From Acanthochlamys bracteata (Eukaryota > Streptophyta > Magnoliopsida > Pandanales > Velloziaceae), in NCBI GenBank assembly GCA_019914995.1, contig CM034135.1:1738501-1802500 (forward strand): a DNA stretch of 64,000 bases, in the 5' to 3' direction. The notes under the pieces were generated by a model, which worked only from the letters and a program-made list of their open reading frames with translations, ran no database searches and had not been told where the DNA came from. A program made the translations under genes and the position numbers. Shown in pieces: positions 11,161 to 23,100 of this stretch (within the stretch, counting starts at the first letter, position 1; every line of letters starts with the position of its first letter).

Positions 11161-13468
11161 TCAGTCCAGTTTTCTGTAACTAGTTGAAGTGGAACTGGCT
11201 TGGGTAACGAAAAGTGGTGAAAAGCGATGGTGTTTGATGAATTTGAGTAGAACAAATGTGTTTGCGGCTAAGAATAGCAAACTTGCAGACCATAGATATA
11301 AAAAGACAACCTGGCCTTTAAATTCAAGTAAATAACCCCACAAAAGCCAATGCAGTTGTGATCCTATCCACAGAAGAATGCATATCGAACCTTCCCATTT
11401 CAGCTTCATAGAGCTCCAAGGAAGTATCAGAGGAACGAGGCAGAAGAACCAGACGAAGTATTGTGCCGTGATAACCTGAAACCATGATAAAGCAAATAAC
11501 AAAGATCAGCTGTAGGAAAAAAGACACTACAAAGTGCACAAGAAAACACAAAGTGGTTATATTTCATGCATTGTCTATACGGTACTAGCACATGAGGCAT
11601 TCTACTGAAATGAAATGTCTAGGGCAATAATACTAACCTTGTTGAATGCAACAAAAGTGACTGTCTGCAAGAAAAGGCAAAATGGTAGATCTTTTGCAAA
11701 TTGCAAGATGAGAACAAGCTGCACCATTAACTGAGGTAGAAAAGATATAAGCTTTTCGGAAGCTGAAAAGCCCTGTTGGTGATGAAGATAAATGTGGTAG
11801 AAGTATATGGAAAAATTGTGGCGTGGATCAGTGCGTGTGAGATGATATAGTAATGCCTCATTCAGAAACTCCCATCCATAGAGGTAGAAGAAGAGCAAAG
11901 TCCAAAAGAAGAAGACAGCCCCAGAAATTAGTGCAAACAGTATGCTTTCTTTTGTTAGAATGCTTCTGAAGAGGACCCATGGGGTGATATATCTCCAACA
12001 TAAAGCTGGTACACCCTGACTGCTTGATTTTGGTTTCCATTGGTTAAGAGTAGATCCCTTGTCCTCATTACCCTTCCATTGTGCAAGGACTATAACAAAA
12101 GCCATCGAGTATATAATTGGATAGATACGGAAATGGACAACAAGTCCATACCAACATGCTGCCTGGATCACCTTACCTGTCATACGCAACCACAATATGC
12201 TGATGAAGATGATCAAACAAATGAGAAACTCCCATAATTAACTCATAGATACTAAGTTCTTGCTTTAGAGGTGCATGAGTATTTGTTCAAAGGACATACT
12301 GAAAATGGGCTGAACTTACACCATTCATGATGCAGATGATAATCCACAAAATCATAGCACAAACAAGAGGTTCACAATTTCCTCTCGTTCCGATGGTGAA
12401 TGTGAAGGGATTAAAAAGCCAAGATGCCACAGAAATAAGACGGAGATTCTCAGGGACACCTCGCAGCTTCAGTATGGAGTCCACGAACAAACCAACCAAC
12501 AAATCTGAGCAGAAGGAGATACAGAATACCAGTGTGGGCGTTAAAATAAAACAAAATTTTGTCATGCAATGGTGCATAGTGAAACTTTGGTTACTTTGAC
12601 ATTTAATTGTCATGATCTAATAGTGCAGCAAATATTACATACAACTATTCTGCAGCCAATTGAATGTTAAGAGATCCTACCAATTAAATCAGAATAAACA
12701 GTCAACACACAGCCTAGCTACTTGCTTCTCCTATTTCAACAATCAATCAATGTTAGCTATCACCTCATCAGCTAAATAAAGGCTACAGACAACCAAATAC
12801 AATATGCTGAGCTCAATCCTGAATCCAAAGACAATTTTCATGCAGATTCTTCTCGTATAACTCACAGCTCAAACCTCAACATAACAAGGAACGAATCAAC
12901 TTCACCCTCTAACCAGCATTACAATAGATAACCGACGGGAAGACAGGAATTCAACATTAATAAAAAACTCAAGCCTCTGTCTTTTGCAACCATCGAATGT
13001 GCAAACTCAATTTTTACTCACGATAAAACCAATCTCGAGCTAACAAAAGTTTTCATCTTATCTCAATATGTTAGAAAGAAGTATAAGCCAGCACAAACCT
13101 GAGACACTTGAACGAAGGCCAAGACCGAAAATCCAATTTTATCACAAACGACTAAAACTTTCAGCACAGCCACAATGCTAAACAAACGAATTGTTACCTG
13201 CAGCTGAGAAGACGAGTTTTCCCCACGACCGGTGGAGAACAGAATTCGGGATCAACAAGAACGAAAGCAGAGGAGAGTAACGATACGTGGATCGATCGAA
13301 CGGCGATCTACCGGCAGCGGCAAAAGCGGCGGCGTCAGAGAAAACAAGATAGTCCACGTCAGTATACCTCACCTCCATGTTCGCGTCCTGCCATTCTCCA
13401 TACAGCATCAGCAATACCCTCAACCCAGCGGAGAACAGCATCAAACTACTGAGATTTACTCTACCCAT
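11161..13468 (-). CDS. PNT1: GPI mannosyltransferase 1 (PIG-M type)
   Basis: Adds the first alpha-1,4-linked mannose to GlcN-acyl-phosphatidylinositol in the ER lumen during GPI-anchor synthesis; Arabidopsis PEANUT1 is the named plant gene. Four exons join in phase to 435 residues: 13468-13198, 12504-12322, 12176-11638, 11475-11161. Marks: an N-terminal membrane segment, then the lumenal catalytic DVD (DxD) within [14 protein letters not shown] at residues 35-47, [52 protein letters not shown] and several more membrane helices, ending [11 protein letters not shown]. Length fits the family (about 420-450). The last exon and intron 3 were copied twice more to the left. The exon-3 donor (11638/11637) is the breakpoint of that triplication. 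The intact C-terminus is in the rightmost unit. Confidence 0.93.
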
Positions 13469-14556
13469 CCCCGAGAGCCGTGTTTCAGTTTCCTTCTTTC
13501 TTTCTTCCGTTGATTGGTGCGGAGGTTTACGAGATCGAGCAATTGTAGATTTGCCGATGTGAACGAAGAGAGAGAGTAGTCGATATTGTTAAAGCAAAAT
13601 TCATCAGGGTTGAATTTGCAAAGTTTTAATTGGGCTTATATTGGCAGTATAATAGACCAACGTCTGAAGCCCAACGTTTTGGACTGATTTAAAATTTTAG
13701 GCCCAGTAAAATAGACCAATACACTTTTTTTGGCATCATATCTAAATGATTCTCTCCATATAGATAACAAAGTGGTGCTAGAGATTAGAATCAACATCCT
13801 AACTTGTCACTAGGCATGTGATCTATGACATATTGTGTCTTCAAATACAAGTAGTTCAACAACCATATTTCAAATATTCGTAATTAATTTTTATAAAAAT
13901 AAAAACAAAAAAAAGTTTTTTAAAAAATAAAATTTAATATTAAATTTTAATAATTTTAAAAATAAATTAAAAAATAAAAATTATATTGAAAAATAATAAA
14001 TAATAAAGTTGAAATTATGTATATAAAAATAAAGTTTTAAATTTTTTGTGCAAATAAAATATGTGAATATTTTAGAATTTTAAATCTGATAAAAAAAATA
14101 AAATTAAAAATATTTTAAACACGCCCATAAATATTTCTCAATGCTAATCACTTGTTACGTAAGAAACAGGTAACAAAAAACTTCCAATCGTATGGAATTT
14201 TTGTCCATTATGTTGAGGATATTGAAATTGAGAATTGATTCAAGGTTGTCATTTTCTTTCACATTTTCAAGGATATGATGGAGATAATATAATGTAAATT
14301 TTGGGACGTTTAAAAAATATTTATAGAATAAAAGTTTATAATATAAAAAATATTTTAAATATCTTTTAAAAATAAGTTTAGTTTTGTTATATATATAATA
14401 TTTAATTTTTATATTTAATTTTTAAAAAATTACAAACTAAAATAAAATAATTATAAAAATATAATATACTTCTAAAAAAGACTTCTTAAGCTTTCTAGGA
14501 AAAAGATAGCACTCTAAAGCCTATTAAAAATAGTCTATATATATGCATGAACCATA

Positions 14557-14771
14557 AAGAGCGTTTCGAAATATTTATGAAATAGAATTCTTTTAATAAA
14601 AAATATTTTTATTTTTTAAATAAATTTTATTATTTTATTAAAAAATAATAAAATATGAAATAAAAAAATTTTATTATGTTAAATTTTTATATTTTAAAAT
14701 AAAATTTTATAAATATTTATAAAATATATATTAAAAAATATAAAAAATTGTAATCCTAAACGAGTTCATAG
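14557..14771. mobile_element. MITE, AT-rich GCGTTT family
   Basis: About 215 bases starting gagcgtttcgaaatatttat and ending cctaaacgagttc. The inside shows the family order of blocks (atatttttattttttaaa, aaaaaataataaaatatgaa, tattaaaaaatataaaaaat). Same orientation as the HCS1 intron copy. Termini are degraded. Confidence 0.55.
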
Positions 14772-15304
14772 AGATCTCCATCATCTTTATGAAGATCGCA
14801 ACTTTGCCTTCTTCGAATGTTCTTCATTTCTTCTTCTAAACGACGGACTACAGAGAAGAACAAGCCAAACTAAGCTTTCATTTTCAAGATTTTTTTGCGA
14901 TATTGACATGAACTCCGTTGATGATAGGAGAAGAACAAAATATATATCTTACGATAAATGTTGTTACTCAATTAACATCAGTCGAATGCGTTACGACGAC
15001 GCAATGACTCATCGGCAAAATTCGTTTGCCGAATCTTTCCAACACTTCTTCTTCATGAAGGCATATATAGAATCACAACTCCATCGCTCTCGATTGATTA
15101 GATATAAAGTCATAAAATTAGTGCAGATTGAATGAGGATGATAATCCTCTGCGTGGATTGATAAGGAGATGAATAGAGAGACAATGAGAATGGAGATTGA
15201 GGTTCTTCACCGATGGGAATTGGAAGGCACATGTAATGTTTTACTCGTCCATATAAATATAAAGATAGTGACCGTTCTCTCACCAGGCTAGCAATAAAGG
15301 TGTA

Positions 15305-15725
15305 TTTTTTTAACAAAAAATTCACTTTTTTTTTTTTTTTAATATCTTATTTCTAAATATAAAATAACACAAAAAAATACAAAAATTTAATTCTAACTCA
15401 AAGTACTTATGAAATAGATTTTTTTGAAATAAAATATTTTTATTTTTTTAAAAACAAATTCTATTTTATTTATTTTTAAAAAATAATAAAAATATATAAT
15501 AAAAAATTATATACGTAGAATTTTTTTACACTTTTTAAATATTTAAATAAATTTTTTATATATTTATAGAATATATATTAAAAAATATAAAATAAAAATT
15601 TTTAAAACTATTTTTCTGATAAATAATGTCAAATGGTGCCTAATTCAACTCACTTTTAATAATACTATTTTTAATGATTTTTTTTTAAGAACTCATTTCT
15701 AAAATTAAAAAAACCCACCTTAAGT
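15305..15725. repeat. degraded repeat interrupted by a MITE
   Basis: Flanks at 15345-15398 (ttctaaatataaaataacac, then ttctaactca) and 15645-15725 (tcaactcacttttaataata, then aactcatttctaaaatt) match, in order, the block at 7300-7430 of the triplicated units (cacttccaaatac, cttctaac, actcaactcatttgcaacaa, aactcacttctaag). Between the two flanks, about 15399-15645 carries the AT-rich MITE family (cttatgaaatag, ataataaaaatatataataa, gtagaatttttttacacttt). This is a nested insertion of one repeat into another. The stretch 15755-15965 may be an inverted partial copy of the outer repeat. Confidence 0.45.
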
Positions 15726-16131
15726 TTGAAAAAAGAAGTCATAAATTTAGAATTTATTTATCTTAATATTATGTTTATTTTTTAAAATTAAGTTTGTAAA
15801 AGATAATTTTAAATTGAAGAGGAATTTGCTGAAAGTGAAGTTTTTATTTAAGTTGTATTAAAAATGAGTTTGAAGTAAATTTAAAAATTTTAATTTGAAA
15901 CTATATTTTAGAAAAAAGTTTAATTTATTTTTGCATATTTAATTAAAAATTGAGTTAAAAAAATAAAAATTTGCGTAGAACAGTTTTTAATAGGATTAGA
16001 AGAGTTTAAAAAATTCTAATCCTTTATGAAGATGGCAACTCTTAAAAGTGTAGAACAGTTTCTGGGCTTTTGTACCTACGAGTGAAAGGAAGAAAAAGGT
16101 TTGCATGCCCTTGTAAATGTCAGTACGTATA

Positions 16132-16391
16132 GGGCGTGTTTATCTAGAGGGTGGAAGTGGAGTTCTGGGGAAGTGAAGTTTTTAGAAAATAAATTTAAAA
16201 AATAAAATAAAAAATAAAAAATATTTAATAAAAAATAAAATTTTATATTAATTATATATTTTTAGTAAGTTTTAAATTTAAATTTTTAAAAAAATTTTAT
16301 TGATAAAAAAATTTATTTTAATTTTTATAAGTATTTATGTGAAATTTGAATTTAAAGGAAGTAGAGTTTAGGAGTGTTGGTAAACACGCCC
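16132..16391. mobile_element. MITE with perfect-looking ends, GGGCGTGTTTA subfamily
   Basis: 260 bases bounded by GGGCGTGTTTATC and its near-perfect inverse GGTAAACACGCCC (12 of 13 match). It is flanked on both sides by ATA (or TA), a possible target duplication. The interior is A/T-rich and non-coding. It differs in its inner sequence from the copies at 3941 and 35957, so it is a related but separate subfamily. It looks the best preserved of the short elements here. Confidence 0.8.
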
Positions 16392-19154
16392 ATAGTTAAA
16401 GTATTCCCCAAAAGTTATTAGTACAACGTACGTACATGTTGAACAGTTTTATGCCCTTTCATAGAAATTTTTAGAAAAGAGTTTCAATATCTGAGAACAT
16501 TTCATTGCCATTTCAAATAGCAACACTAAGATTTGAATAGACTTTTAATGTACTCATTTGTTCCTTAAAAAAAATGTTACTTAGGTGAAAATGGTGAAGA
16601 ATCTTTTCTTTTATTTTTCTAAATTACAAGAGTTAATAGTTCGCTTAATTACAATAACTCACAGAAGAGGTGGAGCTATGCAAATTTCTGATAATTGATT
16701 GCTTCTTTGTTTCCTCCACCGCCATGAATGGGGATGCAGAGGGAGGAGAGAGAAGAGAGAAGGACGGTGAATGGCAGTGAGTGGTGTCGGAGAGTCAGCT
16801 AGCAGAACGGACCACTTCCACGTGTGACCTCGTCCTCCACGCCAATCTTCGTCAGGTCATTTCACATCACCTCTTTTGTCAAATCATCAACTTTTTCCTT
16901 TCTCAATTTTATTCTTGCGCTTGCTATTCAATTAAAAAACCATAACAAAGAAAATTACCAGAGTAAAGAAAAGGTTTTCTGCTCCGCTGCAAAGACACGT
17001 ACGAGCGCACGGATCTCACCAGGCCAGACTACCACCATTGTCTGTTTTCTCTTCTCTTCACTTTGTTTTCCTACAGAAAACAATTGATGCGACTGATTGT
17101 CAGAAAAAAAATTTCTTCTCCTGACAAATATAATATAACAATTTGATCTGGGTCTTGTCCTGTTTTGCTAGCTTTGTTAAATGATTGTGAATCAAAGCGT
17201 TATAAACAACAAATAAGAACAGATCAAGAAAAATGGTTGTTTGTTTAATTCTTGTTATGTCATGTCACGTTGTCATGAACTGTCGTGCGTGTTTACATTA
17301 CATTGTCACTTGCTAGATTTTACTTCTGTTCTTCTTTCCGGAAACATAAAACATTTTCATTTTGGTGAATTTTGCAGGAGGCCAATTGACGCAACAAAGC
17401 AGTGCAAATATTGCGTTGAAGAAACTATAGACTGTTTTCATTCATTTTATTCATCTTCTTGTTGAAGAAATTAACAAGGAAAAGAGAGAGAATGCAATGT
17501 GGTCCTGTCCTAAAGAAGTAACAAACTAATTAATGAAGGAGACATTTTCTGGTGGATCTTTTGAAAAGGCATACAGCAATATTGCATTACATTACACATA
17601 CATACACAAATGGCTATATAGATTTTGATGATCAGGGCAGGAGAATTTTCATTTGGTATGCTATTTGTGGTCCTTCATGGCTGCATTCCATTTAATTTAG
17701 CATGTGCTCTTATATACACATAAAATTTTCAACAACTACAACGAGTTCTCTTCAAACTTTGCTAGCTTCCACCTTCTTTCTTTCTTCAAGGCTTTTAGTA
17801 GCTAGCTAGCTAAAATACTACTTCCTGATATTGTCAGATATCAGTGTTGCATTTCACATTATTAATTAATCTTAAACTCCTTTGAAACGTTTGCTTTTTA
17901 TGCTCACTTATGTTATGTATAGGAAAACATATAGAAATTCAATATCTGTGAATTCTGAACCGAGCCCAAAATCAGGCCATCAAGCATGAAGACATGAAAT
18001 AGCCAATTCACGGAGTTCAAAGTTTCTACTGATCAATAAATAGATCGTGCAAGAGTTGTCCTATTGTCATTTACAAGAGAATGACTAGTCAAGTCCACAC
18101 ACACACATAGCCAATTCACTCAATTCATTATCAGTACAACATATGTATGCTGTGTTGACATACATCTCTGTGCATGGTCCCTTTTGGAATGTTTTGGTGC
18201 TGGAATTTTTTTTCCTTCTCCAACTTGTTGCATGTTTTGGGTAATCCACTGCATTTTGAAAAGTCTCATCTTTATACAAGTTTATTGCAATTTTTTCTCT
18301 GGATAAACTTGATGAGTTTGAAACTTTGACTTAGCCAGAGAAGCAAATCATATTAAAGATTAATTATTTATAAATAGCTAGACAGATTATTTATTTATAG
18401 ATCAGCTAGGGCTCTAACATGGATGACTAAATATAGTAAACGTTTCTCTTATTAAACAAATATACACAATCTTTTACCCATACTAGACCCATGCAGCCTA
18501 TCTAATTAAACAAAATACTGGACATATTCCAGCAATACATTCGCAAGGAATCAAAGAAAGAAATTCAAGATGAAATTGGATCGCTTTGAAGAGATCGAGA
18601 TGTCCTTGGCATAATGCAATAGAAGAGGGAAATGGCATTCACCACAAACACTTGCAGAACAAAAGATTTAAGGCTAGATATATAAACAACTGTAGTGTAC
18701 TGAAGCAGTGTACTTAAAAGGGTAGATAAACAACTGTAGCTCCTTACATGCTCTCAGAACTAACAAAGAAAGAAGAAGACAGAGAGATCAACGCATATGC
18801 CAAAGCCTAGCTTCACTAATGCATCGTGACTGCAGCTCTGCTGTATCTACCAGCATTCTCTGATACATCTCAGTATCACTGCAGTTGCAAACCCAATTCC
18901 CTTAGATATTGCTCCTCATATTCAAACAAAAGCACAAAAAAGCTTTCCATGCAAGATGCATCTGTAACTATAGTTAAACTACAATCATATATAGAAAAGC
19001 AAGTATTACATATATGTTAATTACCTCAAAACACCAAGCACTGATAATTATAGAGAAAATTAAACATAGCAAGACCAGTAGCACCACCACCACCTACATT
19101 CCCTAGTCAACTACTACTAACTACTTAACTAAATATACCAAAAGACTACTAAGA

Positions 19155-19973
19155 TCAATGGAGCACAGGAAGAGGTATAAGACCTCCGGCAGCACGGGCA
19201 TCGGTCACACTAATGACACCATCATCATTATCTGCAACCTCACTTGACGCTAAAGCCATCATCAAACCATGGTGATGGTGCATTACTTGTTGCTGCCCAA
19301 AGTGATCATGAGCACCTGCAGAGCTATTCTGATGCATGAATGCCGGAAACATAACAGCAGCATGGTGATCCATCCACTGTGGCGGAATACAAGCTGCAGA
19401 AATCGACGACTGCTGTAACACTGTTCCTGCAGGTTGCAGCTGCTGCTGCTGATGAGTTTGAGATTGCTGTTGTTGCTGCTGCTGCTGCTGTTGGTGAGGT
19501 GGACGTTTTCGTTTCTTCTTCTCATAAGCAATACCTCTTGCTTTCGCCTGGGTATCACGGACTTCACGGAGATAAAGCCTTACAGCACGCGCACCGAACG
19601 GGTTCGCATCAGGGTGCCCGCCGTTTTCTTCAAAAGCAGCACGGAGTCGGCCGACGAGTGCATCAAGAGATCCCCAGGCTTGTTTTAACGGGCAAGGGCA
19701 GGGTGCGGGCGGCTGAGGGACACCAAAGAACGGGCACCCAACAGTGTGAACTTTCGTTTTACCGAACTGGTCTAAGTATCGGAGAAACTCGAGCACGTGA
19801 GCGCCGCTGCAACGGGAGAGAGCAAGTGGTGGTCGGTGGTTGCGGAGGTACTGGCCGAACGTGTTCCAATCTCGCCGTTTCTGCGATTCGTAACGGCTTG
19901 GTCGAGCTTCCGTAGTGTTAACTCCACCACCGCCGCCGCCAGAGTTCCCGGAGCTGTCGGAGTTCGTTGCCAT
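19155..19973 (-). CDS. LSH: ALOG-domain (LSH) transcriptional regulator
   Basis: Intronless 272-residue protein. Residues about 25-150 are a full ALOG domain, the DNA-binding fold derived from XerC/D-like recombinases: [80 protein letters not shown]. The zinc-ribbon insert is present (His76, Cys80, Cys92, Cys94). A basic nuclear signal KKKRKRP follows at 152-158, then a polyglutamine region and a His/Met-rich tail ending GLIPLPVLH. The N-terminus has a Gly run, usual in the family. Members act in the nucleus in light response and at organ boundaries and meristems (LSH3/LSH4, tomato TMF, rice G1). Which of the ten Arabidopsis LSH genes is closest I cannot say; the long tail is longer than LSH1-4. 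The ATG at 19973 precedes the conserved domain directly. Confidence 0.93.
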   Translation of the reverse strand: MATNSDSSGNSGGGGGGVNTTEARPSRYESQKRRDWNTFGQYLRNHRPPLALSRCSGAHVLEFLRYLDQFGKTKVHTVGCPFFGVPQPPAPCPCPLKQAWGSLDALVGRLRAAFEENGGHPDANPFGARAVRLYLREVRDTQAKARGIAYEKKKRKRPPHQQQQQQQQQQSQTHQQQQLQPAGTVLQQSSISAACIPPQWMDHHAAVMFPAFMHQNSSAGAHDHFGQQQVMHHHHGLMMALASSEVADNDDGVISVTDARAAGGLIPLPVLH

Positions 19974-20107
19974 GTGGTGCTGGTCAGAGAACTACGGTAC
20001 TAAATTCTCTCCCGCCGCTAGAATACTACCGTGAATTGTTTGTTTTTGGAACTGATTGAAAGAAGAGAAAAAGATGGTCTACAGTAGAAATTTCAAAACA
20101 AGAACAG

Positions 20108-20128
20108 GAGAGAGAGAGAGAGAGAGAG
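20108..20128. repeat. (GA)n tract upstream of the LSH gene
   Basis: About ten GA units roughly 135 bases upstream of the LSH start codon (CT repeats on the coding strand). CT-rich tracts are common in plant 5' UTRs and core promoters, and GAGA motifs can recruit BBR/BPC factors and Polycomb. Its role here is inference from position. Confidence 0.6.
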
Positions 20129-20129
20129 T

Positions 20130-23100
20130 AGTGTGTTTGTCAAGAAGCAGCAGCAGGGATTTCTAGGGAGGAAAAGCCATGAAAGTCATGGTTTCAAATC
20201 TGGTGCAACAGTAGCAATCATTCTTTTTTTTCTAATATATGAGAAAAGCTTAGCTAGATAAAAGAGCAAAGAAAAGAACCAGACGAATTCATTCCATTTC
20301 TTCCAACAGTTAACGTAAAATGGAACCTATAGATTAAAAAAAAACTCTCTTAGATCAAACGATTTCAAACAATCAGATGTGTCTATATGGAAAGGAAATT
20401 AAAAACGATTGAGATTTAACAAACAGATGTATCACTATCACTACTCAAGATCAAGTAGACCGAAGAGAAATAGCTCAAGTTTGAATTGATGATGGAAGAA
20501 GAAGAAAAGAAATTTCATCTAGGAAGAGAAAGAAAAAGAAATAACAAAGATGGTGGTGGTATGAGAAGAGTAGAGAACACTTGGGTCTTGAAGAAGAAGA
20601 GGAAGACAAGGAGTGGGGTCAGTGAAGCAGACATGGAGCTCGTGGTCGTGGGTGCGGTTAGAGACAGGTCCTTCTTCTGAGTTCTGACGGATTGATTCAT
20701 CTTTTAACCATTTACAAAACGTCACCTCACCTCCTCAGTACCTCCTCTCTTCTCACTCCCATTTTTTCTTTCCTTCACCCAAAAAATAGCAACTTTGACA
20801 AAACTTGTACTTCCTATCTATTTTCCTCCTTCAAACAAAATAATCGCTACAATCCAATAATGTTATACCCGCATTATGTTGATTAAAGTTCTGTTTCTTT
20901 GAGAAATTGATAGATAGTATATGGTCAAACAATTATACAATTATGAACAATACTAGAAGGATTGGGAATGATATTTGATTCTTTTGAGAAGAGGATACTG
21001 GATTAAGAACACTTGTTTAAGAAAATTAATATGTTCTTAGGAGAGAAGGTTTAGCAAATTAAGTTGGTGCTAAATAATTTAGCAATCCTTATATTGTTGT
21101 TTCATGTTCTTATATATGACATATGCTTGCCATCTTTATAAGCAACATCCATTTATTTCATATTGGGTTTTAGCTATTACTACAACAGTTTTTTTGTCAC
21201 ATGCACACAGCAGTAATCTTAATGCTTATAGTACTAGTTAGTTGGCTTCATCATTCCAACCAAAAAAAAAAAATCCCACTAAACTTCAAAAGGAAAATTC
21301 TTCTTTTCTTCCCAATTCTTCAATATAATACATGTAACAATCAAGCTTTTTTAATTTGTAATTAATTTAGCTTAAAACAAACAATGGAACAAGCTTTCCA
21401 ACAATGATTGGAATTGGGAAGAATGATGCTATCTATAATATTGGGTATGAAGAATTGTTTAGGTTACTTTGAGCTATTTTCAACAGAATCTAATTAAATT
21501 ATGTTAATTATGATTAGTTCAAGATCATATCCAATAATTTTTTTCTTGAGTAAGAAGAATTAGTCATGCATACGGTCTAGAATGTCAAACATGCACTATA
21601 TATAATAATGAAATAGAATCCATGAAAGAGGAACACATTCTAGGTAAGAGCATTAAAGAAGGGAGCATCATATGATAGCTTTGAAGAAAGTAATCAAACT
21701 CGTTGCTTGATATGTGATTAGTCTCTTTCATTTGGTAGGAATATGTAAAACTCACTTTCTATCAAGCGTACCTTGTTAAAATGATTCCATCATCAAATTG
21801 ATAGCAACTTCTCAACCTCACTTGTGTATATACATATATGTGTAGATATACAACCTTCATTCCATATTATTCTTTGGTCTTGAATGCTTTATTTTGTTAT
21901 TGTTTAAGCTAAAGATTGAATAAGAAACGCTAATAACTAACCACAAGTTGATGCATGGATTGTGTTAAATCATGTCAAAATTGTCTCAGAGCATGAAGTC
22001 ATGAACATGTTTCTTTTCTCCTGTTACTAGAACAGCTCTTTCTTCAATTCATGCATGGCAGTCACAGCAATCTGTTCATTGAATCATTCCAAATCTAGTC
22101 TATCTCAAGTCTTTTCCTTGCCTTTCTGAAAGAGTACCTGTGGGGTCAAGCAGGGTTTTATACATGCTGGATTTTTTCAGGTATGTTGTATTAAAATGAT
22201 TGAAATGGTGTGAAGGCAAGTTTTGATTGCTCTGATATGGATAACCGGCCAAGTTTTGACACAAGCATGGGTGTCTCTTCTGTTTTTAAATAAAGAAGAT
22301 GATCAGGAATGCAAGCAATGCCCATCTATGGTTGTAACATGGGGGAACACCTGGATGAAAGTTTTCTATATTTGGATGATGAGTCCTTTCTTTCTGCTCC
22401 TTAACATTGCAGGATGATATATACCTTTTCTACAATCCGGTCTTAAAATATTTTTCTACCATCAAGACGTGCAAGACCATATATTATTATCTTATGATTT
22501 TCTTATTATCCTTACAAAGTCGAGATTGTCCTTCAATATGATGAAATGGAAAATAATTTCATGCCTAGATGATTCTTTGCCTTCTTGTTAGAGATGTGGC
22601 TAATTTTATACCACTAGGAGTGTGCACAAAATTTTCAGACAAATCTTGTTGCTTGTAAGATCTTATCATGTATAGTCAAAAACATCATAGGTCTACACTT
22701 CAAAAATGATTCCATAGGCCTAGCAAATAAGATGCCATAGGTTTCATTATTCCAACAAAATTAAAAGAATAATTTCAGGCCTTCTTCAAAAGTTTGTAGG
22801 ACAGAGTGTGTGATGAACAAGTCCAACAAAATTAAAGAACTTGAGAAGGAACAAAGAAATCATTTGGGACACTTTTCGGTGGATTGACATTAATTATTTG
22901 AAATAAACAAAGAAATCGAGTGTATAGTAATCACAATAAGGCTGCCCTGTTTATGTTCAATTCTGGAACCTGATATTGCAGTAACATATTTAATCTGATA
23001 TAGGAATGCTGCATTCATTCAGCTGATTTAGAACTGTGAAGTACTTTTTGAAGCAGACTCCGTAACATCGCCTATATACTAAAGGCATGTTTGAAAATGC

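Larger units (their letters stand above)
6324..11640. repeat. tandem triplication, unit about 1.77 kb
   Basis: Three direct copies: 6324-8083, 8084-9858 and 9859 to about 11640 (unit spacings 1760, 1775 and 1776). Each holds, left to right, the 5' part of HCS1 exon 1, the HCS1 upstream region, an AT-rich spacer, the last exon of PNT1, and PNT1 intron 3. The joints are where PNT1 (ctAACCTTgttg at 11635) meets HCS1 (gaAACCTTccgc at 6324). The shared AACCTT appears once at each joint: AATCTT at 8084, AACCTT at 9859. Most bases match between units, with scattered substitutions and small indels. Only the left unit joins a whole HCS1 and only the right unit a whole PNT1, so the ancestral order was PNT1-HCS1, head to tail on the minus strand. 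Confidence 0.95.
13469..19154. other. AT-rich spacer with MITEs, no supported gene
   Basis: Between PNT1 and the LSH gene. It holds several short AT-rich inverted-repeat elements (listed separately), a degraded element near 13870-14127 that ends in AAACACGCCC like the MITE at 16132-16391, and low-complexity A/T runs. Short open frames at 14908-15135, 16824-17087 and 17241-17465 lack recognisable domains, introns or homology and I do not call them. A perfect G-box (CACGTG) lies in ccacttccacgtgtgacc near 16817. Some of the right-hand 500 bases must be the 3' UTR of the LSH gene. Confidence 0.6.

Noticed and set aside
6324-11640. Mosaic (gene-conversion) pattern among the three units
   Set aside because: Differences group as 1=3 against 2 in some stretches and 2=3 against 1 in others, but with three copies and no outgroup these are explained by private changes in units 1 and 2.
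14908-15135. 75-codon plus-strand frame in the spacer
   Set aside because: No domain, no splice context and unremarkable composition; neighbours are transposon remnants.
16824-17465. Two plus-strand frames near a G-box
   Set aside because: Translations are low-complexity or unstructured, with no family resemblance; a noncoding transcript cannot be excluded but nothing supports one.
19379-19915. 178-codon plus-strand frame over the LSH gene
   Set aside because: Antisense shadow of the GC-rich ALOG coding region; the minus strand encodes a textbook ALOG domain.
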